Assembly: GCA_015063805.1 (NCBI GenBank)
Contig: SVTK01000008.1
Coordinates: 1-64,000, forward strand
Direction: 5' to 3'
Origin: Oscillospiraceae bacterium
Lineage (GTDB): Bacteria; Bacillota; Clostridia; Oscillospirales; CAG-272
Length of the DNA stretch: 64,000 nucleotides
The notes under the pieces are model-generated. The model was not told where the DNA came from, did not search any database, and saw only the letters and a list, made by a program, of their open reading frames with translations. Shown here piece by piece: positions 1 through 8,646 of the stretch (position 1 is the stretch's first letter; every line of letters starts with the position of its first letter). A program made the position numbers and the translations under genes.

Positions 1-16
1 ATTCCGCCATACCCGC
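1..16 (-). tRNA. tRNA-Leu, 5' part only (cut by window edge)
   Basis: The reverse complement of the first 16 bases matches the 5' acceptor strand and start of the D arm of a leucine tRNA, with the same GTGGCGGAA-like pattern (here TATGGCGGAAT) as the complete tRNA-Leu beside it. Only two bases separate it from the CCA end of that neighbour, so both are probably cut from one precursor. The anticodon lies outside the window, so the isoacceptor cannot be read. Confidence 0.6.
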
Positions 17-18
17 GT

Positions 19-103
19 TGGTGCGAGAAACGGGACTTGAACCCGTACGGTGTGAACCACACGCCCCTCAAACGTGCGCGTCTGCCAGTTCCGCCACTCT
101 CGC
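19..103 (-). tRNA. tRNA-Leu (anticodon GAG)
   Basis: An 85-nt sequence on the minus strand folds as a class II tRNA. The acceptor stem GCGAGAG pairs with the 3' strand ending TTCTCGC, and the encoded 3' end is ACCA. The anticodon loop TTGAGGG sits on a five-pair stem and gives anticodon GAG, which reads CUC leucine. A long variable arm and the T arm with TTCAAGT follow. It is the first gene of a tandem tRNA-Leu pair transcribed out of the window. Confidence 0.93.
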
Positions 104-130
104 GTTTGCTGTCATCTTGACAACGCTGAT

Positions 131-159
131 ATTATACACGATTTGCCTTCAAATGTCAA
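131..159 (-). promoter_or_regulatory. Consensus sigma-A promoter of the tRNA-Leu genes
   Basis: On the minus strand TTGACA (154-159) and TATAAT (131-136) are both perfect consensus hexamers with a 17-bp spacer. The predicted start site lies about 20 bases before the tRNA. A perfect promoter fits stable RNA genes. Confidence 0.9.
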
Positions 160-251
160 GGGGTTTTTGCAATTTTTTTGTTTTTTTTTCGTCCATGCTT
201 TTCCCGGAAAAAAGTTCATGATTTGGTATGGTGGTTGTTTACAAAAAAGTC

Positions 252-280
252 TTGCTCTTTCAATGAAAATGTGGTATCCT
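252..280 (+). promoter_or_regulatory. Probable promoter of the lipoprotein-SPFH-ATPase gene train
   Basis: TTGCTC (252-257) and TATCCT (275-280) are separated by 17 bp and stand about 60 bases before the first start codon. A TATAAT at 321-326 lies too close to the ribosome binding site to be the -10 box of a normally led transcript. The match is moderate, so this is a plausible rather than certain promoter. Confidence 0.5.
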
Positions 281-342
281 AGTAGCAAAATGGGAGAACT
301 TTATCATTTCATATTAATACTATAATACTGGTGAGGAATACA

Positions 343-1668
343 ATGAAATTCAGTAAGATTTGTTGTCTGCTCATCCCCCTTCTCCTGCTGCTGATCGGAT
401 GCGCGGGAGGAGGGGAAGCTGAGCCTGCCCTGATTTCGGCCGACAATGTATCGGGAGATTTGGTCTATTCCATTTACGCGGGCAATACCGTGACCATCAC
501 GGGCTACCGCGGCTCGGATCAGGTGCTTGTTCTGCCCGACCGTATCGATACCCGTCCGGTGACTGCCATCGGTGACGATGCCTTTGCCGGGCAAACAGGG
601 ATCGTATATCTGACCCTGGGCAAAAATGTTCGCTCCATCGGGAACTATGCCTTCTCCGGGTGCGAGCGGCTCTGTGAGCTCGATCTGGGGGGCAAGCTGG
701 AGTGGGTTGGAGAATATGCATTCTCTGACTGCATCGGCCTTACCCGCCTGACGGTGGGCGACAGTGTGAAGGAACTGGGCAACGGTGCCTTTTCCGACTG
801 CGTTTCTCTGTGCGAGGTGGAAATCGGCGACGGCATTACATCCCTGCCTTCGGGAATTTTCGTCGGCTGCGATTCCCTGATTACCGTGCGGATGGGCAAG
901 AACGTCACCACCATCCATGATGAGGCATTTTATCAGTGCGCCCTGCTGCGCAATGTAATCTTCGGTAAATCGGTGGAGAAGATCGGCCCCCGTGCATTCG
1001 CCTATTGCGAGGGTTTGGAGAAAATCTCCTTGGAAGGGAAGATTGCCGAGGTTGGAGATGAGGCCTTCTTCTGCTGTACTCAGCTCAAATCCCTGACCCT
1101 GGGAAAGGCCCTGCGCACGGTGGGGGACGGTGCCTTCTACGGCTGTTCCTCGCTGCGTGAGGTGAAGGGCGGCGAGAAGCTGCAGCAGGTGGGCTATTCG
1201 GTATGGGAAGGCGCCCCCTGGCTGACCGAGCAGGAGGGCCCCTTCCTGATGATCGGCGACGGCATTCTTCTCCGCTACAACGGAGAAGGCGGCGAAGTAC
1301 GCATTCCCTCCGGTGTGAAAATCATTGCCGACGCCTTCAGCGGCTGCAGCAATCTGACTTCCGTGATTGTGTCGGACAGTGTAACTGACATTGGCGCCTA
1401 CGCCTTTTACAGCTGCGGCAGTCTCACCTCGGTGACCCTTGGCAAGCGCACGGCACGGATCGGCGCATCGGCCTTTGCCGACTGCGGCCTGCTCACGCAG
1501 CTTCGCCTGTCGGATGCCCTCGAGAGCATCGGGCAGAATGCCTTCAAGTCCTGTCCCTCCCTGTCCATTGTCAGCTATCCCGGTTCAGAGAAGAAATTCG
1601 GCGGCATTGTGATCGAGGCGGGCAACGCGGCACTCACCGGCGCCGTGATCTCGTATAAAACTTCGTGA
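343..1668 (+). CDS. BspA-like leucine-rich-repeat lipoprotein 1
   Basis: This 441-residue protein begins with a lipoprotein signal peptide whose lipobox LIGC puts the lipidated cysteine at residue 20. The rest is a string of about 23-residue LRR_5 (BspA-type, Treponema pallidum-like) repeats of the form AFxxCxxLxxLxLGxxVxxIG. A non-repeat insert with the wording EGPF and GDGILLRY interrupts them near residue 300. The ATG at 343 follows GGTGAGG at a normal distance; an in-frame GTG at 331 overlaps that site and is rejected. Proteins of this family are surface-exposed and often bind host or matrix proteins, but no ligand can be read here. It is the first gene of a closely spaced train (17 bases to the next gene, a close paralogue). 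Confidence 0.88.
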   Translation: MKFSKICCLLIPLLLLLIGCAGGGEAEPALISADNVSGDLVYSIYAGNTVTITGYRGSDQVLVLPDRIDTRPVTAIGDDAFAGQTGIVYLTLGKNVRSIGNYAFSGCERLCELDLGGKLEWVGEYAFSDCIGLTRLTVGDSVKELGNGAFSDCVSLCEVEIGDGITSLPSGIFVGCDSLITVRMGKNVTTIHDEAFYQCALLRNVIFGKSVEKIGPRAFAYCEGLEKISLEGKIAEVGDEAFFCCTQLKSLTLGKALRTVGDGAFYGCSSLREVKGGEKLQQVGYSVWEGAPWLTEQEGPFLMIGDGILLRYNGEGGEVRIPSGVKIIADAFSGCSNLTSVIVSDSVTDIGAYAFYSCGSLTSVTLGKRTARIGASAFADCGLLTQLRLSDALESIGQNAFKSCPSLSIVSYPGSEKKFGGIVIEAGNAALTGAVISYKTS

Positions 1669-1685
1669 AAGGGAGGCGAACACAG

Positions 1686-2684
1686 ATGAAACTTTTCTCT
1701 CTGCGCTCTGCGGCGGTGCTTTTGCTGTCAGCGGTGCTTGTCCTCTCCCTTGGCGGATGTCTGGGGGAGCCTGTGGTGCCTGAGGTAACGGTGGTGGCGG
1801 AAAACCGTCTCTTCGGGGATATGCTCTATACCGCCTACAGCGACGACACTGCGGTACTCACCGGCTACAACGGCAAGCTCACCGAGCTGCGCCTGCCCGA
1901 TAAGGTGGACGGCCTCACCCTGGTGGGGATCGCCGACCAGGCCTTTGCCAACAACACTACCCTGACCACCCTGATGACGGGGGAAACCCTGTCCTACATC
2001 GGAAACGAAACCTTTTACCAATGCACCGCCCTGGAAACGGTGGAGATCGGCAGCAATGTGACCCGAATCGGTTACTACGCTTTCGAAGGGACGCCCTGGA
2101 TGGATGCACAAGAAGGTCCCTTTGTGGTGGTGGGTAACGGTATTCTCATTAAATATAAGGGAGAGGAAGCCGAGGTAACAGTTCCCGAGGGGATCAAGGT
2201 CATCTCGGATGCTTTCTTCCAGAACGCCTCTCTGCATACCGTGACCCTGGGACCCGACGTAGAGCGGCTGGACGATTACGCCTTCGCCTACTGCGGCGAG
2301 CTGGTGGAGATCAACTTCAACGAGGGCCTGCGGGAGATCGGCCCCTACGCCTTCTCCTTTTGTGAAAAGGTGCGGATGATCCGCCTTCCCTCCACCGTCA
2401 AAACCATTGGGGATTCGGCCTTTACCTTCTGCTCCATGCTTCGTCGTGCCGAGCTTGGGGAGGGCGTGGAGACCATCGGCCCCAACGCCTTCAATTCCTG
2501 CAGCCATATGACCGCCCTCTCCCTGGGGTGCGGCCTGCAGACGGTAGGAAGCCATGCCTTCTTCGAGTGCTTCCTGCTCCACGGTGTGACTTATGACGGG
2601 AAAATGGAGAACTGGACGGAAATCGACTTCGCACAGGGAAACGATTATTTGACCGATGCCGCGCTGCGCTGCCTTGGAAACTGA
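1686..2684 (+). CDS. BspA-like leucine-rich-repeat lipoprotein 2
   Basis: This 332-residue lipoprotein has lipobox LGGC (Cys25) followed by LRR_5 repeats. It shares with the upstream gene an N-terminal block (GDMLYTAY...TGYNGK versus GDLVYSIY...TGYRGS) and the internal insert with APW/TPW, QEGPF and GNGILIKY, so the two arose by duplication with loss of several repeats here. The ATG at 1686 is preceded by AAGGGAGGCG. It sits 16 bases before the first SPFH gene in the same direction. Co-transcription with the SPFH genes suggests an outer-face partner of that membrane assembly, but this is only inferred from position. Confidence 0.87.
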   Translation: MKLFSLRSAAVLLLSAVLVLSLGGCLGEPVVPEVTVVAENRLFGDMLYTAYSDDTAVLTGYNGKLTELRLPDKVDGLTLVGIADQAFANNTTLTTLMTGETLSYIGNETFYQCTALETVEIGSNVTRIGYYAFEGTPWMDAQEGPFVVVGNGILIKYKGEEAEVTVPEGIKVISDAFFQNASLHTVTLGPDVERLDDYAFAYCGELVEINFNEGLREIGPYAFSFCEKVRMIRLPSTVKTIGDSAFTFCSMLRRAELGEGVETIGPNAFNSCSHMTALSLGCGLQTVGSHAFFECFLLHGVTYDGKMENWTEIDFAQGNDYLTDAALRCLGN

Positions 2685-2700
2685 AGTGAGGAAGTATGCT

Positions 2701-4557
2701 ATGAAACGAAACCGGAATTTCATTCCAATTCTGGCCACCTCGGTGCTGATTTTAGGCTCCGGGGTTGGGCTGGAACTTCTCTTCAACCGATATATGTATC
2801 TGCCCCTGTTTATGCTGGCTCAGCTTCTGTTCCTGCTGGGCATCAGCACCGTTCTGCTGGCACTGTTCAGCTTGATCCCGCCCCCTGCGGAATCTGTGGA
2901 GAAAACGGAAACTGAGGAAACAGCGGCAGAAGAAACGGCTGTGGAAGAGAGAACAAAGCCCTCGCCCCTGGCCGCAGTCGGCGGCTTCTTCCGCAGTATT
3001 GGCCGGGGAATCCGCCGCTTCTTCGGCGGGCTGTGGCAGTGGATCTGCCGCCGCTCGGGGCTGCTGGTTCTGCTGGCACTGATCGCTGTCTTTGCCCTGT
3101 CACAGTGGCGCTTCATTCCCTCCCTGCGCCGATTTACCGAATCGGCACAGATCGGCTACGGGACGGCGCTGGCGCTTCTCATCGGGTCCTTTGTCTGCAT
3201 TATTTTTGATAAACTCTGTCGCTGGGCATATCTTGCCATTCCTGCAGATGCCGAGGGGAAAGAAAAGGCTGCCCGGGCGACTCTGCACAACCTGCGGCTC
3301 ACCCTGAAGCTGGCCCGCTTCTGCGCCCTCTGCTGCGCCGCGGTGGCGGTGCTGAAGCTCACCGGCCTGTGGGACGGTCAGCGGGCGCTGACCTACGGCA
3401 TGATCGTGGTGTGGGCCTACTGCTCCCTGTTCTATGTGATCAGCCTTATTTCCCGCACCATTCGTCGGGAACTTCATACCAACCCCTGCATCTCCATTCC
3501 CCTTCCCCTGATGAAACGGGATGCGGATGACGATCTGCAGATTCTCTCGCACCTGGAGGCAAACACGGGGATCACCTTCCGCTCTCTGTGGAGTCTGCGG
3601 TTTATCAAGAAAATTCTTCCCTATGTGGCAATGCTCACCATGCTCTTCTTCTGGTTGTCCACCGGTGTGGTACAGATCGAATCCTATGAGGAGGGGGCAC
3701 GCTACCGCTTCGGCCGCCTGGAGCAGGAGGATATCCTGGGCCCCGGCCTGCACCTGACGCTCCCCTGGCCTCTGGATAAGGTGGAAGTCTATGATACCGG
3801 CCATATCCGTGAGCTGACTCTGGGCTATGAAGCCGATCGGCAAAGTGACAACCTTTGGACCGAGGAGCATGGCAGCAATGAGTATCGCCTGCTCCTGGGC
3901 GAGGGTAATGAGCTGGTGTCCATCAATATGCGGCTGGAGTATGTTGTGGATGACCTGTGGCAGTACATCACAACATCTGCCGATCCCGTGTCCCGGCTGA
4001 GTGCCGAGGCATATGAGCTGATCACCGCCGAAACCATTGCCGCCGACCTTGACACCATGCTGTCGGTGGACCGCAGTGCATTCTCGGTGGAGTTCTGCCG
4101 TGAGCTCAACGAAGTCCTCTCCGCCGATCCCATCGGTCTGACGGTGCGGCAGGTGGTCATTGAAAGTATTCACCCCCCTGTGGAGATCGCTCCTACTTAT
4201 CAGAATGTGGTCAGCGCGGAGATCGATGCCGAGGCCATTGTTTGGGAAGCCGAAGCACAGGCGGCGGTAAAGCTTGCTACTGCCGAAGCGGTTTACGTCA
4301 CCCTGGTGAAGAGTGCCGAGGCCGACTATCATGACCGGGTTGCCGCGGCAGAAGCTGAGGTGACCGAGTTTATGGCCGCTGTTGCTGCCGACGGCAGTCA
4401 CCGTGATGCCTACCGTTACTACCGCTATCTGAACGCATTGCAGACCACCCTGAAGGGGTCCCGTCTCTACATTCTCGGTGAGCATGTAGATGCCGGATCG
4501 ATCTACCTCGGCGGCGGGTATGTGATGGTCGGATCGGCCATGGAAATGCCGTACTAA
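2701..4557 (+). CDS. SPFH/Band-7 protein with polytopic N-terminal region (HflK-like)
   Basis: The protein has 618 residues. Seven hydrophobic segments precede the SPFH domain, at about residues 7-28, 34-59, 119-137, 152-172, 205-222, 231-251 and 305-324. An Glu-rich loop (residues 63-84) lies between the second and third. The SPFH domain starts near residue 322 with the typical EEGARYRFGRL and GPGLHLTLPWPLDKV blocks, and an Ala/Glu-rich coiled stretch follows (about 520-570). HflK is normally about 400 residues with one membrane helix, so the N-terminal 300 residues are extra. SPFH proteins form ring-like membrane scaffolds, and HflK/HflC cage the FtsH protease; no ftsH is in the window. The ATG at 2701 follows GTGAGGAAG. 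Confidence 0.85.
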   Translation: MKRNRNFIPILATSVLILGSGVGLELLFNRYMYLPLFMLAQLLFLLGISTVLLALFSLIPPPAESVEKTETEETAAEETAVEERTKPSPLAAVGGFFRSIGRGIRRFFGGLWQWICRRSGLLVLLALIAVFALSQWRFIPSLRRFTESAQIGYGTALALLIGSFVCIIFDKLCRWAYLAIPADAEGKEKAARATLHNLRLTLKLARFCALCCAAVAVLKLTGLWDGQRALTYGMIVVWAYCSLFYVISLISRTIRRELHTNPCISIPLPLMKRDADDDLQILSHLEANTGITFRSLWSLRFIKKILPYVAMLTMLFFWLSTGVVQIESYEEGARYRFGRLEQEDILGPGLHLTLPWPLDKVEVYDTGHIRELTLGYEADRQSDNLWTEEHGSNEYRLLLGEGNELVSINMRLEYVVDDLWQYITTSADPVSRLSAEAYELITAETIAADLDTMLSVDRSAFSVEFCRELNEVLSADPIGLTVRQVVIESIHPPVEIAPTYQNVVSAEIDAEAIVWEAEAQAAVKLATAEAVYVTLVKSAEADYHDRVAAAEAEVTEFMAAVAADGSHRDAYRYYRYLNALQTTLKGSRLYILGEHVDAGSIYLGGGYVMVGSAMEMPY

Positions 4558-4576
4558 GGGCAGGAGGAATTTACTG

Positions 4577-5602
4577 ATGAAGAAAATTGGATTAATGAAA
4601 TGGCTGCTTGCCCTGGTGCTGGTGGTCGTGTTGGCATTTTTCGGCTTTACCGCTGAGGTGCGGGAAGGGGAGTGTGCGGTGATTACCCGCTTCGGTGCTC
4701 CCCGCGCCGAGATCACCGAGGCAGGCCTGTACCTGCGCTTGCCCTGGCCTTTTGAAAATATCGTGCGCTACGATGCCCGTCAGCAGTACCTGGAGTCCAA
4801 CTACCTGGAGACCCTGACTCGGGACAAGCGCAATATCATTCTCAATTCCTATGTGGTCTGGGAGATCTGCGATCCCCTGACCTATTACAACAGCGTGCGC
4901 TCCGGGGACATTGCCCAGCAGTATCTCCGCGACCTGGTGACCAACGCCACCAACGGTGTGCTGGGCGGCTACGACCTCACCGAGCTGGTGTCGCTGGATG
5001 AGGAAAAGATCAAGATCGATGAGATCCAGGAGAAGATCTTCACCCGCGTCAGCGAGAACAGTGCCGCCACCTACGGCATTCATGTGGATGAGGTCAGCAT
5101 CATGCGCCTGACCCTCCCCGAGATCAACCTGCAGAGCGTGTTCGATCAGATGCGTGCCGACCGTCAGAAGGACATTGACACCATTCTTGCCCAGGCCGAC
5201 CGTGATGCCAATCAGATCATCACCGGTGCCGATGCCGAGGCTGCGGCCATTGTGGCCAAGGGTACCACCGACGCGGCGGCCATCAAGGCCAAGACCGAGA
5301 CCGAGGTTGCCCGCATCTACGCCGAAGCACAGGCTGCAAACCTGGAGCTTTACCAGTTTCTGCGCCAGCTGGATACCGTGGCAGGCGCGGTGGGTGAGAG
5401 CACTACCCTGGTGGTGCGCACCGACGAATATCCCTTCAATGTGCTGGTACGGTATGAAGATCTGATGGCGGCCGCCAAGGAGGAGAACGAGGGTGAAGCC
5501 ATTGCCGCCGCCCTGGCTCAGCTTCCCGAGGATGAGCGTGCCGAGGTAACCAAGGCGCTGTGGGCCCTTCTCGCTCAGCCGGCAGGAGGAGAAGAATCAT
5601 GA
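4577..5602 (+). CDS. SPFH/Band-7 protein (HflC-like)
   Basis: The 341-residue protein has one N-terminal membrane helix (about residues 8-26) and then an SPFH domain with GECAVITRFGAP and GLYLRLPWPF. The conserved RDKRNIILNSYVVWEI segment and the Ala/Glu-rich helix (about 195-255) resemble HflC. It starts 19 bases after the preceding SPFH gene with AGGAGG upstream and overlaps the next by ATGA, so the three SPFH products are probably made in fixed ratio and assemble together. A protease-modulating role is the family precedent; the true partner in this cluster is unknown. Confidence 0.87.
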   Translation: MKKIGLMKWLLALVLVVVLAFFGFTAEVREGECAVITRFGAPRAEITEAGLYLRLPWPFENIVRYDARQQYLESNYLETLTRDKRNIILNSYVVWEICDPLTYYNSVRSGDIAQQYLRDLVTNATNGVLGGYDLTELVSLDEEKIKIDEIQEKIFTRVSENSAATYGIHVDEVSIMRLTLPEINLQSVFDQMRADRQKDIDTILAQADRDANQIITGADAEAAAIVAKGTTDAAAIKAKTETEVARIYAEAQAANLELYQFLRQLDTVAGAVGESTTLVVRTDEYPFNVLVRYEDLMAAAKEENEGEAIAAALAQLPEDERAEVTKALWALLAQPAGGEES

Positions 5603-6573
5603 CCGAAAATCCTAAGAAGAATCGGGCCGACCGCCGCTCCCTCTTCGGCGATATCCTGGAAGCGCTGGTAAAATCCTTCCGCTGGATTGTGCTGGTGGTG
5701 CTGGTGGCCATCCTCTGCTCGGGCATCAAGAGCGTACAGACGGGTGAGGTCGCCATTATCCTTCGCTTCGGCAAGCTGCTGGGCGAGACCCGGGCTGAGC
5801 AGATTCATGAGCCCGGCCTGCTTTTCGCCTTCCCCTACATCATTGACGAAGTCATCACCGTGCCCACGGGCAAGGTGTTTGAGCTGACAGTGGACACCCA
5901 CAACTCGGCTGATTATATGTCCACCGATATCCGGCAGAACGGATACATCATCACCGGTGATCAGAATATTGCCCTCATCGGTGCATCGGTGAAATATACC
6001 ATTCATGATCCCGTGGCCTATGCCCTGAGCACCGCAGACATGGATACCACCCTGCGGGGTGTGGTGAGCGGATCTCTGGCAACCGGGGGCGTGGGAATGT
6101 CCATTGATGAACTGCTGACCACCCGCAAGGACGATTATGCCAAGGCGGTGATGGCCGATGCGCAGGCGCATATCGATGCCCTGGGACTGGGGGTACAGAT
6201 CTCCTCCCTGGAGCTGAAGACGGTATCTCCTCCCCTGGAGGTCAATTCCATCTTCCAGGCGGTGAACTCGGCATCGGTGCAGGCACAGACTGTGGTGGCG
6301 GAAGCCCGACAGTACTACGAAGTAAAGATCCCCACCGCCCAGGCCAGCGCAAATGCCCTGGTGGCGGCGGCACAAGCGGAGTATGCTTCCAAAGTGGCGG
6401 CGGCCAATGACTCGCTCTCCGAGTTCCGGGGACTTTTGGCTGAATATGAGGCCAATCCCGAGGTGGTCAAGACCCGTGTCTACACCCAGAAGCTGACGCA
6501 GATCCTCTCCACCATCGGCACGGTTCGCCTGATTGAGCCGGGAGAGGATACACCGCATATTTTCATGCCTTAA
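5599..6573 (+). CDS. SPFH/Band-7 protein (third, HflK-like)
   Basis: The 324-residue protein has a short cytoplasmic N-terminus, one membrane helix (about residues 28-47) and an SPFH domain beginning GEVAIILRFGKLLGE with GLLFAFPYIIDEV. An Ala-rich coiled segment (about 235-285) follows. It overlaps the stop codon of the HflC-like gene by four bases (ATGA) with GGAGGAG upstream, indicating translational coupling. Sequence divergence among the three SPFH proteins suggests a hetero-oligomer rather than a recent triplication. Its gene is followed 73 bases later by a P1B-type ATPase. Confidence 0.86.
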   Translation: MTENPKKNRADRRSLFGDILEALVKSFRWIVLVVLVAILCSGIKSVQTGEVAIILRFGKLLGETRAEQIHEPGLLFAFPYIIDEVITVPTGKVFELTVDTHNSADYMSTDIRQNGYIITGDQNIALIGASVKYTIHDPVAYALSTADMDTTLRGVVSGSLATGGVGMSIDELLTTRKDDYAKAVMADAQAHIDALGLGVQISSLELKTVSPPLEVNSIFQAVNSASVQAQTVVAEARQYYEVKIPTAQASANALVAAAQAEYASKVAAANDSLSEFRGLLAEYEANPEVVKTRVYTQKLTQILSTIGTVRLIEPGEDTPHIFMP

Positions 6574-6646
6574 CGCATTCTCTCCGTCAGCGCCCGAAAA
6601 CCTTCGCCTGCCCCTGTGCAGGCGAATGACCGAAAGGATAACACAC

Positions 6647-8572
6647 TTGGAAAATATCGATAACATGGGCAAAAATACCCTGGAAAATCTGTCAGCGCAA
6701 AATCTGAGTGCGGCAGGCAAACGCCGCCTCTCCCATGAGATTGTTTCTGCGCTGATCGCCCTGGCCTGCCTGTTGGCGGGGATGGTGTACAGCTACATCT
6801 TTCCCAACCGCCCCACCGTGGCGGCGCTGATTTATGTGATCGGCATCGTGGTAGAGGGTGCAGGGATCTTTGCGGTGGCCATCAAGGGTTTTCTGAAAAA
6901 AAATCTGACCAACGCCATGGAGATTTTAGTGGCCATCGCCATCCTTGCCTGCTTCTTTGACGGGCAGTACCAGCTGGCCATTCTGATCCCGGTGATCCTG
7001 AATCTGGCGCACTTCTTTGAGGAGCGCAGTATCATGGGCGGCCGGGAGGTCATCGACGGTCTGCGTCGGATGCAGGCCGACACCGCGATCCTGCTGGGAG
7101 AGGACGGCACTGAAACCGTGGTGGATGCCAAGACCTTGACCCCAGGCCAGAAGATCGTCATCAAGCCCGGTGCCGCCATTCCCCTGGACGGATGCGTGGT
7201 GCAGGGCGAGTCAAACATTGACCAAAAATCCCTCACCGGTGAGTCCATGCCCCAGGCTGTGGGCAGCGGTGATACTGTCTACGCCGGTACCATCAACCTG
7301 GATGGCGTTCTGGTGGTGGAGGTTACCTGTACTTATGTTGACACCTCCTTCTCCAAAATCCTGGATATGCTGGAGAAGTCCGAGTCCATCTCCATTCCCG
7401 AGTCCCGCCTGCTGGACCGCTTCATGCAGTACTACATCCCCTTGATCCTCACCATCGCGGGGGCGGTAGCCCTGATCAATTCCGACATTTCGGCGGCTAT
7501 TGCCATTCTGGTGGTCAGCTGCCCCTGCGGACAGATGCTGGTCAGCTCGGCACCCATGATCGCCGCCCTGGCCGTTTCCACCAAGCGAGGCGTGCTGATC
7601 AAAAACTCCAAATTCATTGAAGAGCTCACCGAGATCGACACGGTGGTCTTCGATAAGACCGGCACCGTCACCGAGGGCGTTCTGTCGGTATCCCGCTGTA
7701 CCCCCGCCGAGGGAATGGAGGCCAATCAGATCATGGCGGCAGCCGCCGCACTCGCCTTCGACTCCCTGCACCCCGTTGCCCGGGCGGTGATGAGCTCGAT
7801 TGACACGTCCCTCGCCTTCGACCGCGACTGGACAGTGCGTGAGCTTCCCGGCAAGGGAATGCGGGGCACCCGCGGTGACGAAGAAATCTGCTTCGGCAGT
7901 ACCGGATGGTTCACCGAAATGGGCTATGCGCTGCCCGAGGAGCCCGCCCACGCGGGGACCATCAACTGGGTGGCCCGGAACGGCCGCCTGCTTGGCAGTC
8001 TGTGCTTCGATGATACCCTGCGTCAGGAAGCGCCTGAGGCCATTGCCGAGCTGCGCACCCTGGGCATCGAGAAGACCGTCATGCTCACCGGTGACCGCGC
8101 CGCGGCAGCCGAGATGATTCGCACCGCGTCGGGCATCGATGAAGCCTACGCACAGCTTCTGCCCGAGGATAAGCTGACCCGTGTCCGGGAGCTGCGCGGC
8201 GAAGAGGGGGAGAACGCCTCCCGCGTGCTGGTGATCGGCGACGGCATCAACGATGCCCTGGCGCTCAAGGAAGCCAACGTGGGTATCGCCATGGGTGCCA
8301 TGGGATCGGATACCGCTATCCAATCAGCGGACATTGCACTGATGAACAACAACCTGGAGAACATTCCCTTCATCATTCGCCTGGCCCGCAGAACCCGGGG
8401 AATCATCTATCAGAACCTGGTGATGTCCTTCCTCATCAGCTTTACCATGATTTTTCTCTCAGCCTTTGGCATCATCACCGCCCTGGTGGGCGCGTTCCTG
8501 CACAACATCGGTGCCTTTGCGGTGCTGCTCAACAGTGCCCGCATCACCCGGGAAGAGCGCAGAAAACACTGA
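6647..8572 (+). CDS. P1B-type heavy-metal-translocating ATPase
   Basis: The protein (641 residues) carries the phosphatase-domain SLTGES, the membrane CPC metal site (about residues 292-294), the phosphorylation motif DKTGT (Asp near 336), the nucleotide-domain HP in LHPVARAV and the hinge GDGINDALAL. It has no N-terminal heavy-metal-associated (HMA) domain. The last helices carry LHNIGAFAVLLNSARI, so the eighth helix has HN where Cu pumps have MSxSS and Zn/Cd pumps have DxG. Substrate metal therefore cannot be assigned from the classical signatures. I chose TTG at 6647 because GAAAGG stands nine bases upstream; ATG at 6626 or 6665 is possible. Position suggests co-transcription with the SPFH genes. 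Confidence 0.9.
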   Translation: MENIDNMGKNTLENLSAQNLSAAGKRRLSHEIVSALIALACLLAGMVYSYIFPNRPTVAALIYVIGIVVEGAGIFAVAIKGFLKKNLTNAMEILVAIAILACFFDGQYQLAILIPVILNLAHFFEERSIMGGREVIDGLRRMQADTAILLGEDGTETVVDAKTLTPGQKIVIKPGAAIPLDGCVVQGESNIDQKSLTGESMPQAVGSGDTVYAGTINLDGVLVVEVTCTYVDTSFSKILDMLEKSESISIPESRLLDRFMQYYIPLILTIAGAVALINSDISAAIAILVVSCPCGQMLVSSAPMIAALAVSTKRGVLIKNSKFIEELTEIDTVVFDKTGTVTEGVLSVSRCTPAEGMEANQIMAAAAALAFDSLHPVARAVMSSIDTSLAFDRDWTVRELPGKGMRGTRGDEEICFGSTGWFTEMGYALPEEPAHAGTINWVARNGRLLGSLCFDDTLRQEAPEAIAELRTLGIEKTVMLTGDRAAAAEMIRTASGIDEAYAQLLPEDKLTRVRELRGEEGENASRVLVIGDGINDALALKEANVGIAMGAMGSDTAIQSADIALMNNNLENIPFIIRLARRTRGIIYQNLVMSFLISFTMIFLSAFGIITALVGAFLHNIGAFAVLLNSARITREERRKH

Positions 8573-8580
8573 TTTTTACC

Positions 8581-8614
8581 GATGCCCATATTGGATTGCT
8601 CCGATATGGGCATC
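8581..8614 (+). terminator. Hairpin after the ATPase gene (weak terminator)
   Basis: GATGCCCATAT (8581-8591) is perfectly inverted at 8604-8614 around a 12-base loop. It lies just past the ATPase stop codon, but only CAACTTTCC follows instead of a U-run, so it may be a weak terminator or an RNA-stabilising hairpin. Confidence 0.4.
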
Positions 8615-8646
8615 AACTTTCCATTGGACCAAATCGGAGGTATTGT

